Shown: positions 20,070 through 33,900, counted from the stretch's first letter. The stretch is DNA of 64,000 nucleotides from Wuchereria bancrofti (GCA_005281725.1 SSBO01000012.1:13128398-13192397); one strand, 5' to 3'. Made by a program: numbers and translations. Notes: generated by a model from the sequence alone, not told the origin.

Positions 20070-23000
20070 GTACCGTGAAGGATATTGATGACATTGAAAA
20101 AAGTTCATTTTTATCTTTTCAATTGATAATTTAACTTTTTTGTAAAAATCTTTCCAACAGCTCAGTTAAACAATACTTATCATAATAATTAATGATCAGT
20201 GGTTAATTATGCTTAATCCATTAATTGTATAACTGATTTTGCATAGTTCAGTATTAATCTTATCACCATAACACTTAGTGAAAAATGATAAATTATGCTG
20301 ATTCGGCAATTATATTATAATATACAGTATTATTAATCTTATCATTGCACTTGATAATTGATGATAAATTATTATGCTAAACCGGTTGAATGTATTGTTA
20401 GTTTTACCAATTTTATTTTTCGTGATAGTTTATCAATTCAAAAACCTTAACTTTTAGTTCAAAAAATTGTTTTTATCAATTGAAATTATAATATTGTAGT
20501 TATGCCGATTGATAAATTAGCAATTATTGGGTGTCTTTTCACATCTTTTCTCACGTTTGAATAAATTTTCTTTTTAAAAAAAATTTCATCTCTCAAATTC
20601 CATGCTGTATTTAAAAGAAAAAACGGTATATAAACACCCTTCTTTTTTATTTCATTATACAATGAAAGGTCAACGTTGAATGGAATAATTTAACTTATTT
20701 CAAAATATATTATATTAAAAAAAACAATTAATGAAATATAACCATGGATAAATTTGATCATTTGATCAGTTTTATAATTTGATTTTAAGAAAACAAAAAA
20801 AAATTAAAATTGTTGTGATGAAATTATACGAAATTATAATTATTGATGAAATTATTTCAAATTATCGATGAACATTTGTAAAAAAATAACATCAAAATAT
20901 TATATTTTAAGTTGAGAAAAAAAAGCTATCAAACATTTCAATAATTCTTTTTTAATAAATATTCGTCTTACTTTCTACTAAAACTAATAATAGAAATATT
21001 TAAAATTTGAATCTTTTCCGTCGATAATTAGAAATGAATTGATTGAACTCTTTCCAAATATTTTGTCTTTATTTTAGTGCTACAATAACAATTGTAAAGT
21101 AATCCTATATTAATACTAATTAATAAATAAATGAAGAAGACAAGAAAGGGAAATATTAGGAATAATTTATGATTATAACTATAAAAATTACATTTATAAA
21201 ATAGTAAATTAGCAATTAACGAGTGATATCGAAAATAGTACTGGTAGAAAAGTAAACGATAGTAATATTAATAAATGATAATGATAATAACTGATCAGAT
21301 ATATAAGTTAGTTGAAAGAAAACGAAATTACGAGGTATTATTATTGAGGTGTAATTAAGAATTATGAAAATAAGATATAATAAAAAAATGAAGAAAATGT
21401 TTAGCAAATGATAACTATTATTAACCATAATAATGATAATAATAATGGTTGTTATCACTGTTATCAACAATAATAATGGAAATAATGATAACAGCAAATA
21501 AATTAAAAGAAATTATAAATAATAATTATTAATTATTTCTAGATGGTAATGATTTATTATGTACAGTATGTGGTGATCAAGCAACAGGTCGGCATTATGG
21601 AACGATTGCATGTAACGGATGTAAAGGTATATTATATTATTAATTCAAAAATTTAATCAATTTGAAATTTGGGAAAAAAACTACCACTTCTATAATTTTC
21701 ATTCTCTAACATTTTGTATCTTTTTACTATCAATTATCATTAATTAAACATTTAATTTAATAATGTATTGGCAAAAAGAACATGTTCCATTCCATTTTTT
21801 TTTTTCCATTTTATTATTTTTTTCACTAACAAAAATAAAATTGTAACTTTTCATATACAAAACTTCATCAATAAATTCATTAAAAATTACCAATCTCACC
21901 AATTTTTGAGAATAGCAAATTTTGGCATTCACTAATTTGAACTACCTAATTTTCAAAATGATCCATTTTGCGTTTTCCAAATATTACAAATATTATTTGC
22001 TTTTTAATTCTAATGTCATAATAATAGATTAAGATTCATTTTTTTGCTAATTAATTGATAGAAATAGAAATGATATTCATCTTAATTAAGTGAAACGTAA
22101 AACTCGTAATTTAGCTCAATTAAATAACTTTTTTTTGAAAGCATTTTTGTTGTTGCAGGTTTCTTCAGGCGAACTATTCGACGTGGTTATAGATATACGT
22201 GTCGTTTCAATAGTAATTGCAATATTGATAAACGTAAGTTTCGACTTACTTAAGGAACTTCTTCGTGCATGGTTTCATTTCCATTTAGAAATTTAATATA
22301 AAATATTTTTTTAAATATTTTTATACGATATGAAATGCTCTTTTCATCTCTTTGTCTACTCATTCATCAGCTTATATATATTAGGAAATTGAATTAATTT
22401 TTTTTCATTTTCAGCAATATGTTATATTATTGTTAACTTCATTAAATTAAATTTTCAGAAAAAAACTACAATGATTTTTGTTTTTTACATGTTAAAAGAG
22501 GTATATTTACTGGTAAAAAATGATAAATTTGAAAAAAGCATTGATAATCATATACCTATAATTAACTATTGTAAACCAGTACTTCCTTAATCTGTTTATC
22601 TAAAAAAAAAGTTAAACGAAATTTTAAAACAAAAAAAAAGAAAAATAAGCAAAGGAAAAATGAGGAGTTTATTAACACATTTAAAAAAGAAAGAAGAAAA
22701 AATTACAAAAATGAAATGTAATTTTTGAGATTTCTTTTTTGTTCTGTTTTCTTTTTTATTTATTTTTTTTCGAAAACAGTTGTGCATCACAACTGTGTCG
22801 CATATGTTTTTTTTTTTCTCTTCCTTTACCTTTTCAAAATGCACTTTCTTCATAATTATTTCAAATTTAATTTTTCCTTCTGCATTTTTGAAACTACTTT
22901 TTATTTTAAGAGTGTAAAAATTTAAAAATTATTCTGTTAATTTAAATAAAATTGATTGAACTATTTTTTTTAGAAAAAAGATTAATTTTGTAGATAATCG

Positions 23001-26000
23001 AGCAGTTTGTCGTTCATGTCGTTATATGCGTTGTATAAATGCTGGAATGAAAATAGATGGTAAGCGAATCAAAGTAGTTTCATAAATTATGCAAGTAGAT
23101 CTTTAATTATTTTTAATTATCATTTATCATTGATAATAATATTGAGTAATGCTGTAAACACAAATTATAACTCGAAGGTTGCTAATTTTTTTGACTTTGA
23201 TTTTCTTGTTTAATTATTCTAATTTAGATTAATTGATAGTAACCTAATGAATTACTCTTAATCAAAAAAAGCAGTGGGCGAACTAATCGTACTTTTTTGT
23301 TTTTTAATTATTTGTGATTAACTGTGAAGAATATACTAATTGGGAATTAAAAAAAGAAAAACGAATGGTGATAAAAAATAAAAGAAATATTTAATTCCTA
23401 ATTAAAAATTTAATTTTTAAAAAAGAAATTAAAAAAAGAAAAAAATATGTATGTCAATTTAGCTATACGTACTTCTTAATTAGCGCAAATTTTTTGTTTT
23501 ATAATTAAGAAAAAATCATAAAATTTTTTATTATTCCAATGAGTATTTCAATATAGATTTCATTTGTTTATAATTCTAATATTTATAATATTTAATAATA
23601 TTTATATAATTTTAGTTAGTATTTCAATATAAATAAGTATCATTTAAATATCTCAGTGTTATTTCAATGCGATTATTTAATATTTTCAATTCATTCGTTG
23701 ACAAATATAATTTCAATAAATAAATATTATTAATATTTATTATTAATAATTTCAGGCACTATTACTATTATTTACTCCTAACCAGGAACTATTCCTATTT
23801 AAAAAGCCATTATAATCTATTAATTGTTGGAATAACGCTTACTAATTTAATCAGAATAATATCTGAATTGAAATTAATTAGGAAAAATTAGCAAAAATCA
23901 AATTATTTGATGTTTCTAAATTTAAGCATATGAATGATTTTAAATTTGGTTCGTGTGAAATTAGCATTTTAAAATTATACTATATTAAATCTTTATTGGT
24001 GTATAAATACTTTTCTGTGTTCGGACTTCATAATAATCTATTAATTAAAATTATGCTGTATTAAATCTTTTGAATTAATTGCATCAATTTTTTTTCAGCA
24101 GTACAAAATGAGCGTGATGTGATCGGTAGGCGCAATCGTACTCCATCAACTTCATCACCTACGACAAGTGTTACCGCTGCTGCGGCGCAAAGTACTACCA
24201 GTAATAGATTATCAAATATAAAGTTAGAACAAGCCAAAACAACCAATCGTAAGCAATCTTCTCCCAGTGGGTATGGAAATTCTTGTNTGAGATTTCTTTT
24301 TTGTTCTGTTTTCTTTTTTATTTATTTTTTTTCGAAAACAGTTGTGCATCACAACTGTGTCGCATATGTTTTTTTTTTTCTCTTCCTTTACCTTTTCAAA
24401 ATGCACTTTCTTCATAATTATTTCAAATTTAATTTTTCCTTCTGCATTTTTGAAACTACTTTTTATTTTAAGAGTGTAAAAATTTAAAAATTATTCTGTT
24501 AATTTAAATAAAATTGATTGAACTATTTTTTTTAGAAAAAAGATTAATTTTGTAGATAATCGAGCAGTTTGTCGTTCATGTCGTTATATGCGTTGTATAA
24601 ATGCTGGAATGAAAATAGATGGTAAGCGAATCAAAGTAGTTTCATAAATTATGCAAGTAGATCTTTAATTATTTTTAATTATCATTTATCATTGATAATA
24701 ATATTGAGTAATGCTGTAAACACAAATTATAACTCGAAGGTTGCTAATTTTTTTGACTTTGATTTTCTTGTTTAATTATTCTAATTTAGATTAATTGATA
24801 GTAACCTAATGAATTACTCTTAATCAAAAAAAGCAGTGGGCGAACTAATCGTACTTTTTTGTTTTTTAATTATTTGTGATTAACTGTGAAGAATATACTA
24901 ATTGGGAATTAAAAAAAGAAAAACGAATGGTGATAAAAAATAAAAGAAATATTTAATTCCTAATTAAAAATTTAATTTTTAAAAAAGAAATTAAAAAAAG
25001 AAAAAAATATGTATGTCAATTTAGCTATACGTACTTCTTAATTAGCGCAAATTTTTTGTTTTATAATTAAGAAAAAATCATAAAATTTTTTATTATTCCA
25101 ATGAGTATTTCAATATAGATTTCATTTGTTTATAATTCTAATATTTATAATATTTAATAATATTTATATAATTTTAGTTAGTATTTCAATATAAATAAGT
25201 ATCATTTAAATATCTCAGTGTTATTTCAATGCGATTATTTAATATTTTCAATTCATTCGTTGACAAATATAATTTCAATAAATAAATATTATTAATATTT
25301 ATTATTAATAATTTCAGGCACTATTACTATTATTTACTCCTAACCAGGAACTATTCCTATTTAAAAAGCCATTATAATCTATTAATTGTTGGAATAACGC
25401 TTACTAATTTAATCAGAATAATATCTGAATTGAAATTAATTAGGAAAAATTAGCAAAAATCAAATTATTTGATGTTTCTAAATTTAAGCATATGAATGAT
25501 TTTAAATTTGGTTCGTGTGAAATTAGCATTTTAAAATTATACTATATTAAATCTTTATTGGTGTATAAATACTTTTCTGTGTTCGGACTTCATAATAATC
25601 TATTAATTAAAATTATGCTGTATTAAATCTTTTGAATTAATTGCATCAATTTTTTTTCAGCAGTACAAAATGAGCGTGATGTGATCGGTAGGCGCAATCG
25701 TACTCCATCAACTTCATCACCTACGACAAGTGTTACCGCTGCTGCGGCGCAAAGTACTACCAGTAATAGATTATCAAATATAAAGTTAGAACAAGCCAAA
25801 ACAACCAATCGTAAGCAATCTTCTCCCAGTGGGTATGGAAATTCTTGTTCTACTGTTCAATAAAATTTAATCAATAATTTCAACTTTCTTAAATGAATAA
25901 CTGCAGCATGATATTTAAGCAATTATGATTTCAATCATTAATTTTAACTTATCATTTGTTGAGTAATTATTTGATAAATGACTAATTATCATTTAACATC

Positions 26001-29000
26001 ATATTTAAGCAGTTATGATTTCAATCATCAGCAATTATTTGATAAATGATTAATCACATAAGTTAGCATCACATTTATGCAGTTTATGATACCAATAATT
26101 AATTTCAACTTGCCATTTATAGAATAATCACTTGATAAATGATTAATTATCATAAATTAGCATGATATTTAGACAGTTTATGGTTTCCTCAACAACTTCG
26201 TCTTCGTCTTCATCATCGGCTTCAACATTATCGTCATGGGATACACCACGATCATTGCTGGAAAGTCTTCTTTTATCTGAGAAAAAAACGCAAAGTTTGA
26301 GAGAAACAATTATGAAACAAACCGATGTTCCATTATGGACAAAAAATCAGTTGGTAAGCAAAGGAAAAACGAACAAAAGTTCGAAAAAATAGAGTTCATT
26401 TCAAATTATTTTTAAATATTTAATTATAAGAATTTTCTGACTGATTAAAAATATTTTCAAAAATTTAAATAAAAAATTGTTAATTATAATATACAATATT
26501 TTTAATCATTTTAATATTTTGCATTAACTTTATAACGATCATAATTTTTCTTTTTTTTTTGACTAATACAATTTCTGAGATGATTAGCATTATTATTTTT
26601 TTAACTAAAATATTTTCACAGAAGGCTTCCGTTTTCGATAATTTATTTGCAAATTTACAGTATGGAAAGAATGATGCCGGCCGTACAGCAACTATTAGGG
26701 ATATTTATACGAGTATTCATAGTCAATTATTACTTGTAATTGAATGGGCCAAAACATTATCTCCATTTGCAGCACTTTCAACCGATGATCAGGTATTGCT
26801 TCCTTTTTTCCAGTTTTCATTTCTTTTTCGTACGGTAACGGAATAATATGTTGTATTATCTGTGAATAATAGGATAATAATAAATAGTATTAATTTGAAA
26901 TAAATAACATAATTCAGAGCTTTTTAATAATTATCAATTAAATCTGAGAAAAAATCAATAATTTATATTATAGATTTTAGTCATAATGTGATAAGTATTT
27001 TATGTCAAATAATTTATGCTAAAATGAATTCGATGAAAATTCTAAAATGAATTCGATTAAAATAAGCAAATTAATTTGTCTTCAATCAATAACTTATTTT
27101 CCAGCCAAATACTGTTGGGAAAGATAATAAAGTTGTAAGAGTAAAAAAAAGAATAATAATGATAACACACTGATAATGATTATATCACTATTTAATAATT
27201 GTTGCAATTATTTATAAAACGTTTGTAACAATTATTATCTTTCAATAATTTCTAATCAATCAAAGAAAATATATAATATTAATTTTTATAAGTAAATATA
27301 TATTATTTCATTTAATCCCATTCATTTAAATTTCATTAAATTTTTAATTGTCCGAATTTTTAGACAGCACTGCTAAAAAATTATGCTTCACAGCATATTA
27401 TTCTTGGTGTTTCATATCGATCCAAAGATAACTCCGATTTCCTGAAATTGCTAAATGATTCCTGTATACCACGTTGTGGTAATCATGATAGTACTGAATA
27501 TCTCGAGTACGAATTTTCTCCTCCACTTTTTGTTTCTTTTTTTTTTGTTGTTTCTTTTTTCATCACTTGTAAGCGATATTAGTTAAGAGATGCTTCACTG
27601 CAATGGTAATTTAATTAGTTATTAAATTGATTGCTTAATTAGCAACTTAATTGGATAGTATTCGTGCACGTTTTAATTGATATCAGAGGCAAGAAAGAAT
27701 AACAGTTATGAAAGAATTGACAAAATTTATTTCAATTTAATTACCATTACTCATTACCTATTCATATCAGATGATAAGATAAGAAATGATAATTGAATGT
27801 ATATTATTTTGAATAATGTGAGAAAATGTTAGAAAAAAACGGTTAAGAATGGAAATAGAAGGGGGAGAAGAAAAAGTGGTTAATATTAACAAAATAATTG
27901 GATATTTATAAATAAATTTACAATTAAATTATGGTTAAATTAAATTATGATTAAATTACTGTTCAAATTTTTAGTAATATTTGTAATGATAATAATTTTC
28001 AGAAATATTTATTTTCGAGATTGTGAACGTATTATGGATCAACTTGTTGCACCAATGAAATTTCTTAAAATTGACGATGTTGAATTTGTTGCTTTAAAAG
28101 CTTGCGTCCTGTTTAATCCTGGTTAGTTAAAATTTTTTTTCTTAAATTTTGCAATTAGAAGAAAAAAAAATCTTTTTTAAATTCCTTAGTAATCTTAAAT
28201 ACTATTTTTAATTTTTTTTTTTTATTTTTTTTATTATACTACTGCAATGATTTTTTTTTTTTTATTTTTGGAAATTTTATCATTCTTATTTATTATCACC
28301 AATATTTGATAATGTTATAAGAGATATTGTGAAAAATATTTCATTAAAAAATAAAATTACTAGAAGTACTTAAATGATAGCTAAGTTTAAAATTAGAATT
28401 AAACAGGAAAATAAGTTTTAAATGAAATATTTAGCTAAAATTTAAATTTATACATTTACAGTAGCAAAAGGTTTATCAAGTGGAAGCGTTATGGATATTT
28501 TAGCAACACGTCGTCGTATATTTAGCGCATTGGAACATTATGTTAGCACGAAGATTCCAACTGATGTAAACAGAATTGGTGATCTTACATTCTTCATATT
28601 ATCACCTTTACAGGTTATTAATTAATTCGTCACATCTTTACTAATGCATTAATAAATTCATCATATTTGTTAATGAAATACGATCTGTTATTCTAAAAAT
28701 TCCATTCTACTAATAGGATTTATTCGTTAAATTTCATTAATTTTTTTAGAGCAATTAATTAATTCAAAGTTGAAGTATAACTTTAGAAATTTCACATATT
28801 GTCTAGCATATACAGTTGAGATAATTGCCAGTAGAATATATTTCCATTTCAATTATTCCGGTAATTAAGCGAATAATTGTGATACATTATCAGTATGATT
28901 AAATTAACAACTTGTTCCAATAAACTCTCATTCAAAAGTAATATCAAATTATCACAAATTCTCTGGAATAGTATAATAAGTTCAATTACCTCGCAAATAT

Positions 29001-30808
29001 TACGAAAACACTGTTTCAATTTAACAATTTTTTTTTGAAATGTTTTTTAATACTTCTTATTAATTCTTTTCCCATATTGGAAAAATTTAAAAAATCCAAA
29101 TCTCTTTTTTAAATTATTTCTCATAAGCTACTGTGATTTAAAATTCAAATCTCTTTTTTAAATTATTTCTCATAAGCTACTGTGATTTCTACCACTTTCA
29201 GGCATTAGCGAATGCTGTCTGTGAGGATGTCCTTGTATTCAAATTATCAGGTGTCGCAAATATTGATCAGTTAATGGAGGAATTAATTTTAACTGAAACA
29301 AAAGAACGGAAAATTTCGGGTCGTTTAAATTCTGGTAACTTTTTACAATCCATTTATAAAAATTAAAGATAAAATATTCCGTAAATTTTCATCCAAGTTT
29401 GTCTTTTGTTTTTTGAAATACATTTTATATTTTTTATATGAAAGCCTATTTTGCATTTTTTATATTTTTTCCCCTTGAATTTAGTCAACAGATAAATCAA
29501 ACTAATCGGCTTAAATAAGGATCTAAGTAGTTAGATGAATAATTAAAATGGTTCAATGACTTAGTTAAGTAGTATTGTTAAAAAAAAAAAAAATTAAAAA
29601 AAGTAGTGAAAAAAATCGATATTACATTTTATATTTGCGCAATATTTTTCCAATTAATATTTCATCATCATTTTGTTGTTCAAAAATACTATTTTTTTAA
29701 AAAAAAAAGAAAAATGTTTTGAAAAGATTGTTTCGTTCTTTTTTTATTCCTTTCCAGAATATTTATCAATGAAAAATTTTTATTCGGAAAGATTAAAAGC
29801 ATCTAATTCAAGTAATTCAACTTCATGTGATGATGCAGAAAGGTTTTTTTTCTTCTTTTAAGTTTAAATTAATGCTAACATTGACTCATCATTTCTATTT
29901 CCCGGATTCTATTACCGGTTATCTTTGATAACTCAAGCAGATTTACATATTAAATTACGGTGGGACGAAATTATAGCAAATGATAAACTTATAGCAAATG
30001 ATAATTTCAAGTACTTCTCGAATTAATTTGGAAATATTTCATTTTTTTGATTTTTAAAGTTACAATTCAAGAAAAAAAACAAAAGAATTTCAATTAATAG
30101 AATTTATAATATCAATTCTAAAAGAAAAAGAATTTTAAATTATGAAAATGTAAATTTTATTGTAGTCCTCTCCCAAATCAATTAAATAATACTTCGACCA
30201 CATCCTCACCTGCTGATGGTATGATTAATGATTTCGATGAATCATCATATCGTCGCTATTCACCAACGATCAATACACTATCCTCTTTTATTATAGATCC
30301 ATTTAAAAGGTAATAATTACCTATGAAATATATCTTTTTTTTTTGATAATTATTAGCTCAGCTTAGCTTATATTATTTTATAATATTTTATAAGAAAGAA
30401 TGAGAAATCTTAGTTTAGGAACTTAAATTTTAATAATTTTGAATTAATTATCTAAAAATTAAGTGTTAGTTATAATAGAATTTATCAATGCTAAAAATTT
30501 TTCCATATTTTCCTAATTTTTGTCAAAAATCTCTGTCTTAAAAAAGGAAAAAAAAGCTCTATTTCATCATCATTTTATCATCAAAATTCGAAACTTTACC
30601 CATCCGAACAACGTATTTTAAATATAATTTAATTAATTTAAATAAAAAATATTTTAGTAATCCATCATCACCAATGCAACTTCAATCAACAAATGTCCCC
30701 GATATCAATTCTCCAACATATTTATCAACTTGGACGACACAATCATCACATTGTACGACATACCTTGGAAATGATGATTATTTCATAGCTTCATCAATGA
30801 ATTTATAA
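20045..30808 (+). CDS. HNF4-type nuclear hormone receptor
   Basis: Fourteen exons fit in phase: 20045-20069 (tentative start), 21543-21626, 22159-22233, 22994-23059, 24099-24270 (repeated at 24556-24621 and 25661-25832; count one set), 26173-26353, 26622-26792, 27364-27506, 28003-28121, 28462-28613, 29202-29334, 29758-29842, 30166-30309, 30658-30808; about 566 residues. The DNA-binding domain (about 15-80) has all eight zinc cysteines, P-box CNGCKG, the CRSCRYMRC finger and the post-finger stretch [12 protein letters not shown], the HNF4 signature. A Ser/Thr-rich hinge precedes the ligand-binding domain (about 202-430) with [19 protein letters not shown] and the AF-2 core [10 protein letters not shown] Ser/Asn-rich tail follows. 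It is a ligand-responsive transcription factor acting in the nucleus, probably as a dimer on direct-repeat sites; the ligand is unknown. Phase forces the exon 4 donor to AGTGG/GTATGG rather than the stronger GTAAGC site 22 bases earlier. Confidence 0.93.
21225..21490. repeat. AAT/GAT-type microsatellite in receptor intron 1
   Basis: Interrupted AATGATAATAAT and TGTTATC runs end about 50 bp before the first zinc-finger exon. Composition matches the runs at 15955 and 56650. Confidence 0.6.
22776..22796. repeat. 9-bp hairpin with CAT loop in receptor intron
   Basis: ACAGTTGTG-CAT-CACAACTGT forms a perfect stem containing two E-box-like CANNTG cores. It recurs at 24338-24358 within the duplication. 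In the diverged left copy (460-480) one stem base is changed (C for T). Confidence 0.75.
24287..24287. other. single-N contig junction inside the receptor gene
   Basis: The N follows 17 bases into intron 4 and is followed by sequence from the middle of intron 2. Gene prediction across it would insert a second copy of exons 3 and 4. Confidence 0.9.
25870..26172 (+). repeat. Degenerate ~90-bp tandem repeat in receptor intron 4
   Basis: Three or so units share 'caacttgccatttat', 'gataaatgattaattatcat' and 'atatttaagcagtttatg'-like pieces. The last unit supplies the acceptor and first bases of exon 5, so upstream units offer decoy acceptors (CAG before TTATG). Confidence 0.7.
29098..29188 (+). 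repeat. 49-bp tandem duplication before receptor exon 10
   Basis: About 42 matching bases starting 'aaatctcttttttaaatt' occur at 29098 and 29147. The second copy ends 13 bases before the acceptor of the exon starting at 29202, so it sits over the likely branch/polypyrimidine region. Confidence 0.88.
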
Positions 30809-33699
30809 ATTATCACTTCAGTCTAATTCAAAATATTAATATTAATTTTAAATCATTCGAATTTTTGCAAATTAGATCAAATATGAGCAAAAATGATAAT
30901 TTCTTTCCAAACATTACAAATGGAGATAAGATGAAAATTTAAAATGAAAAAAAGGAAAATTTTATAAGCTATGATGAGAAATAACTAAATCTTTTCGATT
31001 GATTTTTCTTTTTTTTCTTTCTTTCATTTTCTTTAATCATTCTACTTTTTTTTTTGCATAAAATTTTTCTCCACTTTTTTTTTTGTTTCTGATAAAATAT
31101 CAATTTTATCACAACGTTTTTTGTTTTTTGATGTTGTCATTTGATGTTTGCTCCAATTTTTTTCTTTTTTTGTTTTGAGAATATATTTGTGAAAATATTT
31201 CTAATGATTTTAAAGTATTACTAGGAAATTTTATTTAAAAAAAATGACAATTAGTTTAATTCTTTGTTTTTGCTTATTCCTTCTTTTAAGCTGGTCATTT
31301 TCTTTTTACGTATTGCAACATTTCATATAGAGATTAAATGACGTATTTACGTTTGAAAGGTTTCATAACTAATAATATGGTCAAAAAAAGAGAAGGGAAA
31401 TCTAGCGTGAATTTATTGGCTAAAATAATTAACTTATAATCATATTTTGCATCCATGCATTTCTATTAATTCCTTCATAATTTTGTTGTTTGAAAAAGTA
31501 TAAAAATAAAACTCAAAAAAAAAGAATTTCCCAGTATATTGGGGTACAGTATTAATTTGTAATTCTCATACGTTAGCGGATGGAGAAATGGGAGAAAAAG
31601 ATAATCTTTTTTATTTTTCATTTTATCAACCAATTTGTTAAATTAAATTAGAATAATTTTATTCGAAATTTCAGGATTTCTCATCTTTATATATTCCTTT
31701 TAAATATCGAAATTTCATTTTTATTATTTTTTTTCATTTTTTTTATCAATAATTTTGGGAGGAAGAATTTTGAACTTACTAATTACAATCGCAATATGAC
31801 TAATATATTTAATATAAATATGCACGACGTTTTTTCTTTTTTTAAAAAAAATTTAAACAAGAAAATTTAAATTCAAAAAGTTTAGTACAAAATTGATTTC
31901 TGTTCTTCACTTTTACATCTCCCATTCTTCCCGACATTATCTGATGTATATTTGTATTTGCTCAATTTATAGATAATATAATTTTCGAGACAAAATTTTT
32001 CCTTTCTTTTTTATCGTAGTGCTATCTACCCTACATTACATATATCATACTGTATTACTTTACATGCGGTTACTGTATTATTCTGATATATTTATTAACC
32101 TTTAATGGTTATGTTATGATATGATATGACGTATGTGAAATGAATTTGTTTAGTAATTGATTTCTTGAAAATGAGGTATGAATTAGTTATGAAATTTGAC
32201 AATTTAATTATTAAACAATCCTTAATCGGTGGTAGCAGTAGAGTAGTGGTAGTGATAGTAGTATTAATATTATTAGTAGTAATATTATAATTATTATAAT
32301 TACTAATTTGTCACCTCATTTTTTTGCATATAAGTCAAAAATTTAATTGTTTTTCCAGGCATTTATTTATTTCTTTTTTTGAAAAATAAATTTTTTTAAG
32401 AAAAATGAAAATGCTGTGTTTTCTTTTTACATAAATGTAATTAAAGAATTAACAGAACCTACATTTTGTCTAATCTAAAATTTATTTAGTGCTAATTACC
32501 CGAGTATAAGATTTATGTAATATTTACTAGAATTATGATTTTTAGAATAGAGAGTATTTATATAATTTATATATATCTTTAGTATACGAGGCTGAAAATG
32601 AACTAGGTAATTATAAGTAATTAACGGTAGAAATTTGAGGACATTTGACACTGGTTGGGGTACTACGGTAACAAGATGATGAACATATTTTTGATGCAAA
32701 AATTTTAAATTGACAAAGCATATGACGAAAGTTATTCAGCATTTTGTTGTCAATTTTGAATAGCTTTATGAAATGGGACACCGTATCAAAATTAGAAACG
32801 GCAATACTGTATCAGAAAATGGTAAATATTGAATGGAAAAAAGTGTAATAAAGGCTTTATATATATACAAGTATATATTTCTTTAATTAAAAAAAATTTA
32901 GTGACTAATTCTTACAAACAATTCCTACTATTAAAATGACAAGAGTATAATCAATTTATTACTTCTAATTTAATATCTAATTAAATGATCATTGCTAAAC
33001 TATTAATTGTTCTTTTTAAATGAATAAATAAATTCAAGATAATAATTAAATATTCCATCCTATATTTCTTCCTATAGAGATAGATATTTCTTAGATCTAA
33101 ATGAAAAGATGTAAGATGTTTTATCAGTAGGATTATGTTCTTTTGTACTCTATTGTACTGTATTTGAGTACAAATTTCTGATTTTGAGTTTTTGAGTGCA
33201 AATTTTCTTCCTTTTGTATTGCTTAATTTGCGTAATTAAAATGATTCTTGGAAAGGCAATTATCGCTAGGTAATTCCACTTCACATATGAAATGTTTTAG
33301 ATTTTATTCAAACAGGGATTTAAATTAAAGAACGATAAATTTAGATTAAATAAGCATAGAAATTGGATTATTTAGACTAAATACACAACAAAGAGAAGAA
33401 AAAAAAAGTGGTATTTTAAACAGATAATGTCATCCTTTGAGAATTGTTACAAGCATATGAAATAAATACACATACCAATATGAAACATCCAAAATGATCC
33501 TAGTATTATTGGTTTGGAATTATTAATTGGCCACAAATACATTGGCTTAAATTTTTCATATCAGATCGACCAGTAAAAATTAATAATATTTGGAGGATAT
33601 CACATAGATTTAACTAAAACAAGCATTAAAAAAATTTTTTTAATTTTTTGATTAAAGAACTATGTTTAGTAATTATTTAATAGTAATTATTACTTTGCC

Positions 33700-33900
33700 T
33701 TCATGATAAAATGAAAGCGACAGTGAGAGATTACTTTCTTGTCATGAAGGAAAAGACAAAAGTAATGATAAGAGATTATTGTTTTGTTGTAGGAGAAAAG
33801 ATAAAAACAGCGGTGGGAGATTAATTTTTCGTCTTAAAGAAGAAACTAGTTCTGTTGTCGTAAAGAAAAAGAAGAAAGTAACGATGAATAATTTACTCTT
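33700..33900. repeat. ~45-bp degenerate tandem repeat
   Basis: The element 'gagatta' recurs at 33727, 33772 and 33817, each followed by a T-rich part and a 'gaaaaga' part, giving a 45-bp period with divergence. A fourth, weaker unit follows. Confidence 0.65.

Larger units (their letters stand above)
22726..25848 (+). repeat. 1561-bp direct duplication joined by one N
   Basis: Bases 24288-25848 match 22726-24286 at a constant offset of 1562 wherever compared, including introns and homopolymer lengths. The two are separated by the N at 24287. The block contains receptor exons 3 and 4. Absence of divergence, together with the N, points to two overlapping contig ends placed side by side instead of merged. 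Confidence 0.92.

Noticed and set aside
22725..22925. Phe-rich frame inside the receptor intron (and its copies)
   Set aside because: Low-complexity T-rich intron sequence, lying between two well-supported exons.
24119..24487. 122-codon frame running across the N at 24287
   Set aside because: Chimera of exon 4 and a duplicated intron created by the contig join.
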